DNA of 64,000 nucleotides from Hexactinellida sp. DTS-2022 (taxonomy: Eukaryota > Porifera > Hexactinellida): NCBI GenBank assembly GCA_028753945.1, contig JAPNXP010000002.1:496001-560000 (forward strand), written 5' to 3'. The position numbers and the translations under genes are program-made. Every line of letters starts with the position of its first letter. Positions within the stretch are counted from its first letter, which is position 1. The notes under the pieces are model-generated. The model worked only from the letters and a program-made list of their open reading frames with translations, had not been told where the DNA came from and ran no database searches. Shown in pieces: positions 43,137-54,200 of the stretch.

Positions 43137-45269
43137 TCAATCATTCTTTTTAACAGCTCCGAACCCCTTAGGCTTTCCTGTACTGCCAGGTAACTTCTTT
43201 TCGCGCGCCAATTTATTCCTATTATTCCTCTCTTCCCGTTTCTTAGCTTGTTCCGGATCCAAAACTTCAAAATCCCCCCAACCATCTGCATTGCTATCAT
43301 CTACCCTAGTTACGCGTTTGTCCATTGGCATCTTACGCCAATCATCATTCCCCCATCCGTCCCCTTCATAATCTGACTCGGAATCGCAACCGCTATTCCT
43401 ATCGGCCTCATTCGTACTATATATAGAAACCGGACTAGATTTCGCTACCAGCTTTAATGGGCCTTGGGACTTGATTGGTTCTTCCCCTAGTGTGGATTCT
43501 ATTGCAGCATCTGTTTGTTTATCTTGTGTACTACTTTGTGTACCACTTTGTGTACCAGTTTGTTTGGATTTGCTGTATAGTCCTGAAATAGAGCCTATGG
43601 CCCAGGCTGCCCAGGTATTGTCCCCGACCCCGGAATCTGTCCCCTGCTGTCTCATGGCCTCTGGGTCTCCAGCCAGAGACCCCACGGTGGCCACGAAGTG
43701 AGTCAGCACCTCGCACACCCTATTCCTGAACTCCTCCACCGGATCTAGCAGGTAGGGGGACAGCCCGGGTATAACCAGGTTAGCCATGTCGTGAGCCCGA
43801 ATATACGCACTCCCCTCTATAAGCCCTGTCAGACAGGCGGCCCTGGCCTGGGGGTCCGTGTCCTTAAGCCCACGTGTGTACGCGGAACATAGCACCTTGC
43901 TACGTGTGGACACGTCGAGGTAAGGGGCCAGGCGAGAGAGACACAGGTTAGTCTTTAGACGGACCATGGATTGGGGATCCATTTGGGACTTCGCAAGGAG
44001 CTTAAGGATATTCTGGTTAATAAGCGCGGGCGATAGTTTGGGCGCCAACACGCCGACAGCCTGAATGGTGTGCTCGCGAATCGGAACTGAGGTGTCGTTA
44101 AATCCGTGTATCAGATGCGGGTATATCTGGTTGGATACGACATCGGCGGTTAGGAATGCTACGTACGAAGATATAGTTTGAAGCAGACTTATGCGCGTGC
44201 CGCGGTCAGGCGACACGAACATCTTAACGAGACACGGGACTATCTTGGTTTGGTATTCCGTCTCTTCTACCTTACAGCCTATCTTTAACAGAGGCTGCAG
44301 CACTAACGATTGGGCCGCGCAGAAATCGAATGCGTGCACTAACATAGGCAGTGCCTTGTGTCTACAGAAACCTGGCTCTAATAAGTCGGATTTATCGGCA
44401 ATGGTCTCATATAGAGTTTGCCGCTGGTCGGTGGATAGTATCTGTATCTCCTCCATCCAGTTATTCAGTCTCACGTACCAACTGTCGAAACAGCCCTCTG
44501 TCAGCTGGCCCCTGTCCAGGAGAGTCCGGATGCCAAGGCGCCCCCCGGGCTTAGGGGCTAGCAGCTGAGAAGCGAGGGAAGAGAGAGGGACAGGAATGGA
44601 ACCCAGGCTCTTAAGCTGGCTCTGTCGACTCAACTGACCGTTGTAGATCTCCCAAATCAGACAGCCCAGCCCCCAGGCGTCAATGAGGTGTTGGTTGGTG
44701 CGACCCGCGGAATTTGTCACCTCTGGAGGAGAGAACACCTGACCCTTCGGCAGCGTATCAAGAATCTCAGAACTGAACTTCACGGAATACTCAAATCCCC
44801 CCAGTTTCCAGTCGAGACCCGGACTAACGAACACAGAACTCAAACTAAGATTCCCAACAACACAACCGCAATCTTCGTTAAGGAATGCTAGAACTTTGGC
44901 TATAGTGTACACACCGTAGCAAACGATACAACTCGACTCGGTTATTGCAACGGAAATAGGGAGCACCTGCTCTGTTACTAAAAATAGATTCTCAGCTGTT
45001 TCGCTCGAGTCTACGTACCGTAGAATTCCAGGATGCTTCAAGGTTTTCAATTTATGAATTGTGTTCTTAGCCAAAGCTATTTGGGAAGGGGACTTTATTT
45101 TTAAATCACAAACGAAAATAGTGACTTCTTCTTTCGTCTGTCTCTTAACTCCAGAATGTAGCACCCATAAAGTGGAACTGAATTTGTCTGTTAACACCTC
45201 TCCCATTTCGTACCCCAGGGGTCCAGCTGCCCCCTGGCCCCACAGATAAGAGGACACCTTAGATAGCAT
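43137..45269 (-). CDS. SCYL1: SCYL1-like pseudokinase
   Basis: Intronless, 710 residues. The N-terminal kinase-like domain (about 20-290) starts GYEMGEVLTDKFSSTLWVLH and has lost the Gly loop, catalytic HRD (now GNLSLSSVFV) and DFG (now KLGGFEY), as in SCYL proteins. Helical HEAT repeats at about 320-540 (PHLIHGFNDTSVPIREHTIQ and others) follow. The tail has GWGDFEVLDPE, a basic coiled coil (KKREERNNRNKLAREKK) and ends KKND, a dibasic C-terminus like the COPI-binding RKLD of vertebrate SCYL1. It works in Golgi-to-ER traffic. Absence of introns in a gene this long contrasts with the nearby intron-rich genes. Confidence 0.9.
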   Translation of the reverse strand: MLSKVSSYLWGQGAAGPLGYEMGEVLTDKFSSTLWVLHSGVKRQTKEEVTIFVCDLKIKSPSQIALAKNTIHKLKTLKHPGILRYVDSSETAENLFLVTEQVLPISVAITESSCIVCYGVYTIAKVLAFLNEDCGCVVGNLSLSSVFVSPGLDWKLGGFEYSVKFSSEILDTLPKGQVFSPPEVTNSAGRTNQHLIDAWGLGCLIWEIYNGQLSRQSQLKSLGSIPVPLSSLASQLLAPKPGGRLGIRTLLDRGQLTEGCFDSWYVRLNNWMEEIQILSTDQRQTLYETIADKSDLLEPGFCRHKALPMLVHAFDFCAAQSLVLQPLLKIGCKVEETEYQTKIVPCLVKMFVSPDRGTRISLLQTISSYVAFLTADVVSNQIYPHLIHGFNDTSVPIREHTIQAVGVLAPKLSPALINQNILKLLAKSQMDPQSMVRLKTNLCLSRLAPYLDVSTRSKVLCSAYTRGLKDTDPQARAACLTGLIEGSAYIRAHDMANLVIPGLSPYLLDPVEEFRNRVCEVLTHFVATVGSLAGDPEAMRQQGTDSGVGDNTWAAWAIGSISGLYSKSKQTGTQSGTQSSTQDKQTDAAIESTLGEEPIKSQGPLKLVAKSSPVSIYSTNEADRNSGCDSESDYEGDGWGNDDWRKMPMDKRVTRVDDSNADGWGDFEVLDPEQAKKREERNNRNKLAREKKLPGSTGKPKGFGAVKKND

Positions 45270-45616
45270 TCCTATGGGCTAATTGGGTAACTAAGTTAAA
45301 CTAATTGCAGTATAACCTCGTTAGTAGGAACAAAATGTGTTCGCATTATCCGGAATTCGTATTAACCAATATCATTTGTATTGGAAAGGCTTTGAAGGGG
45401 ACTGAAATAGTGTTCGCATTAACCGGAATTTCGCATTAACTTCTACTGTATATTACTACAAATAGTATGTTATTATTAATTTTATTGAAATAATGAATAT
45501 TGAAAATAAATTGGTGTTGGACTTCAATCAAGGTTGTACAAACTAACAAGTATAAGAAAATACAAAAATAACAACAAGTGATATAAACTCACAGTTCCAT
45601 TCATATCCATGGTCCG
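45270..45616. other. Spacer SCYL1 / FAM219-like
   Basis: Contains the MITE at 45308-45447 and AT-rich sequence. Confidence 0.55.
45308..45447. repeat. MITE family 1
   Basis: CAGTATAACCTCGTTAGTAGG to CATTAACTTCTACTG; the right end is shortened. Confidence 0.75.
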
Positions 45617-45991
45617 CTACAGAATAGTGCAAGCGCAAGCACAACAAGAACCCAGTTTATACCCCCGTGCCTTTTCAATAGGCATAATTAGCTCCAAGTC
45701 CTCATCGTCAGAGAGGTCGTCAATAGTATAACTGGTGTCGGAATTAGATTTGTTCTTATTCAGGTTTGTACGGCCGTATTTAGCCGCCACGTAATTCCCG
45801 CGGTGAAAGAATGGTTCTTCTTCGCTGTCGGAACTATCCCTAACCAGTGGCTTAAGATCCTCGTTAATACGAAGGTATTTGTGGGTTTTGCCGTGAGAGG
45901 AATCTGGTTTGTGAAACGTATACTTCAGTTTGGGTTTAATCGTAGTTGTTGTTGTTGTTGTCTTTGTTTTGGTCTGTGTTACAGTAGCCAT
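45617..45991 (-). CDS. FAM219-like small protein
   Basis: Single exon, 124 residues. After a Thr/Lys-rich start (poly-Thr), PLVRDSSDSEEEPF and the motif SDDEDLELI match the FAM219A/B core (PLV-DTDSDDD and PDDEDLDLI), and a Cys-rich end (CCACACTIL) parallels the Cys-rich FAM219 C-terminus, a likely palmitoylation site. FAM219 proteins have no known biochemical role. The short length and low-complexity start keep confidence moderate. Confidence 0.5.
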   Translation of the reverse strand: MATVTQTKTKTTTTTTTIKPKLKYTFHKPDSSHGKTHKYLRINEDLKPLVRDSSDSEEEPFFHRGNYVAAKYGRTNLNKNKSNSDTSYTIDDLSDDEDLELIMPIEKARGYKLGSCCACACTIL

Positions 45992-46141
45992 ATACCTAAT
46001 CTATAAATTAGTAATCATTTGTATAACGTATAAATGTAGGGAATGGAATTACTGTTAATAACTAATGCAGAATGCAACAAATAACAAGTACACTTGAGTT
46101 AAGGCTATAATAATTCTTAATTAATTTGTTTATTTGTATTT

Positions 46142-46399
46142 TCAATCTTCGATATTTTCTGGTGGGAGTCCGCAAGGCTGCAACATTTTCTTTAGAAACG
46201 CAAACTTTATCCTCGCTTTACTTTCGTTCTCAACAATAGCGAAGTAATCCAGTAGGTTATGATGTCCGATATAAGAAGCATACGTATCTCTATGCTGGTT
46301 GGTTAGCCACTCGTACTGCTGCACATCCGAGTGTCCGGTGCCTGTGTACTTAGACTGGAGATGTTCCAGCTGGGAAAATATGTTGTGACGGTCTGCCAT
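46142..46399 (-). CDS. SF3B5: Splicing factor 3B subunit 5 (SF3b10)
   Basis: Intronless, 85 residues as in the family (86 in human). HSQLEHLQSKY-type start (FSQLEHLQSKYTGTGHSD), YEWLTNQHRD, LLDYFAIVENESKAR and KKMLQPCG are near-identical to SF3B5. It is part of SF3b in both the U2 and the U11/U12 snRNP. Confidence 0.95.
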   Translation of the reverse strand: MADRHNIFSQLEHLQSKYTGTGHSDVQQYEWLTNQHRDTYASYIGHHNLLDYFAIVENESKARIKFAFLKKMLQPCGLPPENIED

Positions 46400-46453
46400 T
46401 ATAGCTTGCTACTTGCTAATTGCTAATTGTACTTATAATTCGGTTATAACGTA

Positions 46454-46636
46454 CAGTAGAACCTCGTTAGTACGAACACGGTTAATACGAATTTCCGGAT
46501 AAGACGAACAAACAGTTCCACAAAATCAGGTCCCTACAATGGCTATTCAATGGGTATTATCCGGTTAATACGAACTCCGGATAAAGCGAACAAGTTTTTA
46601 CCGTCCGTTGATGTTCGTATTAACGAGGTTCTACTG
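46454..46636. repeat. MITE family 1
   Basis: CAGTAGAACCTCGTTAGTACG to ATTAACGAGGTTCTACTG. Confidence 0.9.
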
Positions 46637-46646
46637 TACCTGGGTT

Positions 46647-46943
46647 CAGGGGTTTATCTAGGTGCCAGCCAAGCATCGGTTGAGGTGAAAAAGTGCTTAC
46701 AGTGTGATACCATTTAGGTGCCGAGTTGGCACTTAATTTGGTGCCAGGTCTTTGATAAGATTTTTGGCCATAGAAATTCATAGATAAATCCTTGTTTGGA
46801 TAACGTACATATTTTACCTCCTTAAAATAATGTCTCGTCATTGAATTACACCGATAATGTGCTATGGTTGACACCTGTAGGGTACCATAAAGATGAACTT
46901 CTATAAAAAAGTTCCGGCCAAGAAAATCCTATATAAACCCCTG
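46647..46943. mobile_element. hAT-like MITE with perfect 8-bp target duplication
   Basis: Ends CAGGGGTTTATCTAGG and CCTATATAAACCCCTG. Flanked by CCTGGGTT at 46639-46646 and 46944-46951. No coding capacity. Confidence 0.85.
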
Positions 46944-46959
46944 CCTGGGTTAGTACGTA

Positions 46960-47502
46960 CAGTCAGGTCTGCTTATGGTGAACAATTTCCGTCTGCTTAT
47001 TATGGAAAACTTTCTATTATGAACAAGCCCTATGGTCCAGACATGGGGTCAAGCCCTTTCAAAAGGGCTTAAGCCCAAGCCCTTTTTCTAAGCCCTTTTT
47101 GAAAAAGGGCTTAAGTCCAAGCTCAAGCCCCTAATAAAGGGCTTAAGTCCGGACTTTAGTCTTTTACTCTAATTATTTAGAAATCCATACCGTATTTTAT
47201 TGAATAAGTGCCTTGAAAAGAGCTTGAAAAAGGGCTTGAAGCTCATCTATAAAGGGCTTAAGTCCAAGTCCGGACTTAAGCCCTTTTATTAAAGGAGGAC
47301 TTAAGTCCGGATTTAAGCCCTCTCAAAAATGGGCTTAAGTCCAAAGGGCTTAAGCCCTTTGGGGCTTGGCCCCATGCCTGCTATGGTCCCAATTTACAAC
47401 TTACATAGGGTTTGTATTAAATTGAGTTCGCTTATTATGAAGTCTCTCTATTATGAACACAATTTTTGATCCTTGAATGTTAATAATAAAAGAACCTGAC
47501 TG
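46960..47502. repeat. MITE family 3 split by a hAT-like element
   Basis: CAGTCAGGTCTGCTTATGGTG to AAAGAACCTGACTG, interrupted at its conserved CTATGGTCC block by the 343-bp insertion at 47038. Confidence 0.85.
47038..47380. mobile_element. Nested hAT-like element built of AAGCCC/GGGCTT repeats
   Basis: Ends CAGACATGGGGTCAAGCCC and GGGCTTGGCCCCATGCCTG. Flanked by the perfect duplication CTATGGTC at 47030-47037 and 47381-47388. The interior is almost wholly shuffled GGGCTTAAG / AAGCCCTTTT units in both orientations. Confidence 0.85.
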
Positions 47503-48277
47503 TACCTGGTTAGTACGTAGTACTATTTTTAAACTAAGTTTATAGTGCACTATGTAATTCTAATTTTCTATGTAGGGCAAACTCGGTTAGTAATTAAGTA
47601 CACTCGGATAATACGTACTTATTTCCATTCCCGAGGGGGTACGGTATAACCGAGTTCTACTGATGTAACACACAATACAATGTCACCATAGGTCCCGCCC
47701 CCCCCCAAGATTTCGTCCCCTCAGTTGGTGTTTATCTTGAATATTAGTTGAAACAGTGGAAGATAACAGGTTTTTAATTTGCCCCAAATGTCAAGTTGCA
47801 TAAAGCTTTCTCAGTAAATTTACATCTCACTTTAGTTATTAATTTTAAAATTATGTGTGATCTTTGCTTATTAATTGCAACATAAAATAAATGTCTTTTA
47901 AATGTTCTCTGGCTGCCTGAGGCTGCCTCCCCCAGATTTTCAGAAAAATTGGAAAGTTCGACGCCTATGAATGTCACATATGGTAAAATGGTATTTCCTG
48001 TGTTTAGAGAAATGGAATTCAAATCGTGGTCTTTAATTTAGGACAAGATGATACTAACATGTCCCAAAAATTTGATGGCTACTGAAAATGAATTCTAATT
48101 ATGTCAGTTAATTGTTAAAATATTTCCTGGAGTAATTTTCCAGTTAATTACAAGACAACTATAATGGCAAATATGAATACTTATAGAACATAATATACAA
48201 GCTAGCTTAAATCAGAAATATTGACAAACCAAACTGAAGAACAAACACATCTTAAAACTGCTTCTGAAATGTAGCTA

Positions 48278-51200
48278 TCACTTTGTATAACATTCCTCGC
48301 AAACTCTAACGGGAGAATAGTAATCAAGCAGAGGCAGAATGCAACTTTTGTTGCTGCATTTTCCGCAAACCAACCGACCGCAAGCCCTGCAATGGTGTTT
48401 GCGGTGAAAAGTCGTGAAAAGCGAGCCGCAGAGCTGACACCTGTTTATGCTCTTGTTGTTCTCCCAAACCACAGCCTTGTTGGTGACAGGAATCGTAAGA
48501 GTTTGGGGCGTCTCTTCCGTCACGTAACCGGAATTCCAAGAGGAAGGGTCGTATCTAGGGCAACAGGTATAATTGTAGTGTCACATACTAGTGTATAAGT
48601 AAAAACACAATTGTTATATGGTTGTTTGTCTGTTTGTCTGTTTGTTTGTTTGTTTGTTTGTCTGTTTGTCTGTTTGTTTGTTTGTTTGTTTGTTTGTTTG
48701 TTTGCTTGTTTGTTTGTTTGTTTGTTTGAGGGGATAATATATAAAAAGGAATACAGTGGACTTTCGTTTAGAAAATCACGGTTAATACGAAAGTTTCCAA
48801 TCATTGTCAGTCCCCTTCAATATCTTTCAATTAAAACCATTTTAGTTAATACTAGTTCCAGTTAAGGAGTTATACTTTGCACAAACTTTGACGGTCCCTT
48901 GGTGTTCCCATTAACGAGAGTCTACTGTACCCATAAATCTAGCCCAACAACAAGTTGCATAGGAATAATGAATATACCTCAGGAAGTACTCTTCCCACAG
49001 CTTAACCCTCTTCAGCGAACAGACAGGCTTAAGTACGTTAAAGCTCTCCTCATACTCCGGACTTATAATCCTGTCTCTGTCCGCTAGCACGCAGTCCCAG
49101 ATACTGAGTGTCTCTTCTCGGATTCTCAGACTGTCCTGTTCGGTGTTCCTAAGGAAGGTTCCGAACCATCGCGAGTAAGCGCAGTCCGCTATCAATAGGA
49201 GGAACTGAGAGCTGAACTCAAAGGCTGTCGGGTACTGTCTTGTCAGCTGGTACACGCAGTCAAGGAACTGGAGGAATATGGGGGACCGCTCGCCCGGGAG
49301 GGTAGGGTGCCCTAAGGGAGGGAATTACGGTAGTATGCACACAGTTATATTATATTTATATCTACTAAGGGACCGTTACGTTCCAACGTAAAATTGCTAT
49401 AAATTAGGAAAAGATGGTATATCAACTTTAGCGTTACGTAATGTTTGAATCGTCCCTAAATAATTCCAATTGAAGTATTTTAAAACTATAATAAAGTCGC
49501 AGTACAATTAGCTTATCATTCTGCAAATGGCACAATACTGTGGTGTTTGCGAAATAGCAATTTTTAGCAAGTCGCATTTTGCATGAAATTTGCTTGCTAA
49601 TAGGCGAACTTGCTAATAGAGGAAAGAATTAAATGTTCGCTTGGGCCCATGGGGATTGGAAATAACTTATTAATAGAGCGATTGCTATTAGGCTAATGTC
49701 ACCACTACAGCTAAAGTTACAATATAATTACAGCATACTACAATTATCTTATCCCCTACTAATGACACAGTATCTATAGGCATTACCTAATCTCTCTTCG
49801 AACTTGTGTCCGAAAGATATCCATTCCTTCTCCACTAGCACTACGAACCCATGCAGACTCCTATAGAACGGGTCGAGTAGGATCTGACACAGACTGGTCA
49901 GCTGTGTGGTCCGGTCCCAACCGTCGCTGCAGTGAATAAGCACCGAACTGTTCCTTACACTCAACTCGTGCACTATCCCATTAGCGCTCTTAAGCAGCAG
50001 AACTAGATAGTTAAGCCACTGCGTGTTCTCTATCTGTGTCAGCCACTTGTTGCTATCGGGCACGTAGCAAGCTTGGAACAGCTTATCCAGGCTCTCGCGC
50101 ATGCTGTGTATGTTCGGGATGTCCAGGTAGTTGAGTGTGCAGTTCTTATAGCGAGTGACGTCCTCAGTGCCCTTGCCCATCAGTCGGTTCCCGCCGGCCG
50201 CTATCGAGGAGCGAGCGTCGTAGATGTGTAGCTGCTGGTGTCGCTTCTGGGCATTGCTAGGGGAGAGGTATGGGTGAGTAGTATATAGTGAGTGATATGT
50301 GAGTATTCTTATAGGAAGTAGGTGGGTATTCTTATAGGAAATATGTGAATGCAAATGAAAGAGCAAATATAATTCAACTTATTCAAGGCTTACTTATATC
50401 AATCAACTTTCAAATATAAAACTCTGATTTATAAATTTTTGATGTACAAAATGACTTGGCCAGTGCCTGAAAATTACATTAGAAAGCCGTTATCCGTTAT
50501 ACAGTTAATAGGAACACCAACGGACCGTCAAATGTGTTCGCTTTATCCGGAATTAGTATTTTTAATCAATATCGTTTGTATTCAAATGCTTTGAGGGTCT
50601 GAATAGTGCTCATATTAACTAGGTTCTACTACATATAATCAGTTATCCCCTACACTACAGCTAATAGGTAAGCTAACAATGCTGCCTGTATGAGATTCTC
50701 GTCTCCAGTGGAGGTGTGTGACATCATCCCGGGGAGCGGCTGAGCCGACCTGAGAATGAAGTTGCCCTGCTCCTTGCTGTACCAGACCAGAGTGGGCAGT
50801 CTCTGCTTGCTCCGGAAGAGACAGGACTCTTCGATCATGTCATCGTCAGCGCCGGAGGGAGTAGCCAGCAGAGACGGGTAGCTGGGGGACAGCTTATAGT
50901 CCGCGTTGCCTGCAATTATACTTATGTAGCAGAGCTATAGAGTAGGGTATAAGGTACCCCCTCGGGAATGGGAATAAGTACGTATTAGCCGACTATTTCT
51001 AAGTTCTAATTAATCGTTTTTCTAACTAACTATTATTCTAAATGTGTAGAAATTCCAATTTTGCTTATTTTCAATCGGTTTATTCTAACTATCTGATTTT
51101 TCTAACTTTATTTCCATGCAAAGAAATGGTTAGAAAAAACAGGTTTCGACTGTACGTACTAACCGAGTTTACCCAACATAGAAGTACAGTATAACTTCAT

Positions 51201-54200
51201 TAGTACGAAAACAAGGGAACCTTCAAAATGCGTTCGTCTTATCCAGAATTTGTATTAACCAGTGTCATTTGTATTGAAAAGGCTTTGAAGGGAATTGAAA
51301 TAGTGTTCGTATTAACTAGCCAGAATTTCGTATTAACCGTGTTCCTACTAACGAATGTTCTACAGACTACAGTACATACTGCTTTATAAACTTGGTTAAG
51401 AAAATACTATGTACTAACCCAGTACGTTATAACTTATAACAGAGTTTCCTGCATTAAATAAATGGGTGTGTACCTTCGAAGAGAATGAAGTTGTCGTTCG
51501 GGACTCCCAAACGCTTCAGTTCTTCTCTGACGTCATACTGATGCCAGCCGCTGCGCATTCCTATCTTATCCTGTACGTCGCTAGGCAACAGCCTCAGGTA
51601 TTCGAAGGCAGCGGGATTATCCGCGTGGTTAAACACGTGGAACTCCAAACGCATTCTTAGCACGAACAGATCGGAACTGCAAACTGATATCTTAGAGGGA
51701 CCGTTAGTGTACAGCATGCCCAGTGGGTTTGATATGGTGGGAATCTTCTTTATGTATCTACACAGGAATAGTACGGTGAATTCTCTCGTTATAGCGAAGT
51801 GCTTGGGACCTGTTATCCCTTCGTTATGTACGGATAATCCCGTTATAAGCGGATAATAATTAATGCATTTAGTGCTCTGGGGGAAATATCAATTTACTGT
51901 ATATAATACAAACACGCATATACAGTATACTCTGCTTAATTGGGTCACTTTGGCCTGAGGGAAATTTGACCCAATTAACCGAAAAATATTTCAAGATAAA
52001 TAAAATACCAAATCCTGTGAAATTTGACCCAATGAACCAACTGTATAGTGTCTAGTGTATTCCTCTACTATATATGTATATGTATATATTTATCTCACTT
52101 TTTAAACATGTTGTTGGTCTCATTGCTGATGCTACTGAATGTAGTTATTTGGCAGTCTTCTGTTAGCCCTTCTACACCGTTATCTTGAAAAGTATAAATA
52201 CAGCAATTATGTAAATAGAATTATGTTCTAACTGGACAATAAGGTCACGAAAAGATAATATTATTGATTAAATTTATCCGTTTTTTGAGAGAAATAAAAT
52301 ACATAATCAATTGTGAAGAGAAGTACAAGAATTTAACACATTTTAATGTCGAATTTCTAATCTTTCTAAAGACAAAAAATGCAGGTCGCATAACAGATCT
52401 AAAAGTTCCCTTCAAATGACACATTGCATAATATATTATATACAGTAGAACCTCGTAGTACGAACACCAGGGGACCTCAAAATGTGTTCACCTTATCTGG
52501 AATTCGCATTAACCAATATCATTTGCATCGAAAAGGCTTTGAAGGGGACTGAAATAGTGTTCGCTTTATCCGGAATTTCGCATCAACCAATATCAATTGT
52601 CTTGAAAGGCTTTGAAGGGGACTGAATAGTGTATATAATACCCGTAATATCGCATTACAGTGTTCCTACTAACGAGGCTCTACTGCAACACACCTAGTAC
52701 ACAGAACATATAACTTACAATTTACCTGTAGATCCTAGGTCCGTATTGGCGGCTATCTGACTGTACCACACGGCCCTACTGCGCTTACTAACGCCCCCCT
52801 CTCGTCCGCTGTCCTCCAGGCTATTCCTTCTCCCCGCGCCCTCTCCCAAACAGGGGTAGCTACCAACGTACTTATCCGTGTAGTCGTCCGAATACCTAGC
52901 GGCACTAACGGTTGCTAGGTTGTCGATGAGCACGTAGGATGATTGGTGGAACGGATCCTCGCTTCCGACGATGGACATGTTGAGCTGGGTCGCGTCCGGA
53001 ATCTTAGTGGTGCCCGAGTTTGTGAGGCAAATACACCGGAAGTCGTAACACCTGTCATGGCAATAATAACACAATATGTATGTAAGGTAATACATTATAT
53101 AGTAGAACCTCTCTTAGTACGTATACTAAGGGATAGTGAAAATGTGTACTACTTATCCGGAATTTGTATTACTATTAAGTGAGTAATTTAACCTGTGTCA
53201 GTTGTAAAAAAAGGCTTTGAAGGGCACTTAAATAGTGTTCGTATTAACTGTGATAGTACGTATTAACTGTGGTAGTACATATTAATATTAACTACATATT
53301 AATGTACTAACGAGGTTCTACTGTAAACTAACTAATCGAAACACCTGTTGAATTCAGTGTTGATGTCAATAATAACACAAATATATAATAAATTACTTAA
53401 TGAGAAGAGTTTCAGATTTGTCCTTCTCTTGCCCTGCGAAATGTATCACTTTGGAATCCGTCCTTATATACTCCACGCTACTCAGCAGTCCGAGGGGAAT
53501 ATCCATGGTTAGGTTGGTCTCGTTGTCAACAGAGAGCTCCTTGTGAGATCTGTGTAGGATTATAAGTCTGAAGTTTGTCAGAACGACAGTCGCTATCGCA
53601 CGCACGGACTCCCTTATGTCTCCTTCTGATCTAACAAACGTATTCATAACAACAACAACAATAACAACAACAACAACAACAACACTTATCAAACAGTCCC
53701 TGGATATAATGATAATTTCCCTGGATTTCCTTTTCAAAATACTTGAAAATTGCAATACTATACTATAGTTGTTTCTATTACACTTTTCAAGTTATCTTCT
53801 TGAAGAATAATATTATTTTATCGCATATTTATTAAACTAACTCTAAGCCAATAAATGCTCATATCCCTAGAGGGTTGGCAATCACATTTTGTAAGATTTT
53901 GCTAACTAATAGGCGAACTTGTTAATAGAGGAACAGAATTAACAATAAATGCTCGATTGGGGCTGAAAATAACGTAAATATAACAAGAAATTACTTATAT
54001 AGAGCTCAGCTCTAGTAGAGTTCAGTTTTTAAGTATGTGTATTCAGCACTGAGAAAGGTCAGTTTTTTCCCAGAGTTTGAAATTGACCTTTAGAAAGTAA
54101 GCCTGTGCTTTTAGTATGGGAAAAAATCTGAACTCTATAAAGCTCAGCTCTATATAAGGATTCCCATATAACAATACTGCTATCAGAGCATTTGCTATTA

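Larger units (their letters stand above)
46400..48277. other. 1.9-kb intergenic MITE cluster, no gene
   Basis: Four elements (46454, 46647, 46960, nested 47038) take up 46454-47502. 47503-48277 is AT-rich; an 82-codon ORF at 47774-48022 has no coding character. Confidence 0.6.

Noticed and set aside
47774-48022. 82-codon minus-strand ORF
   Set aside because: No homology, no splice or start context, AT-rich spacer between MITEs and myotubularin.
48520-48865. Asn/Lys/Gln- and Cys/Leu/Phe-rich ORFs on both strands
   Set aside because: Frame readings of the (TTTG)n microsatellite.
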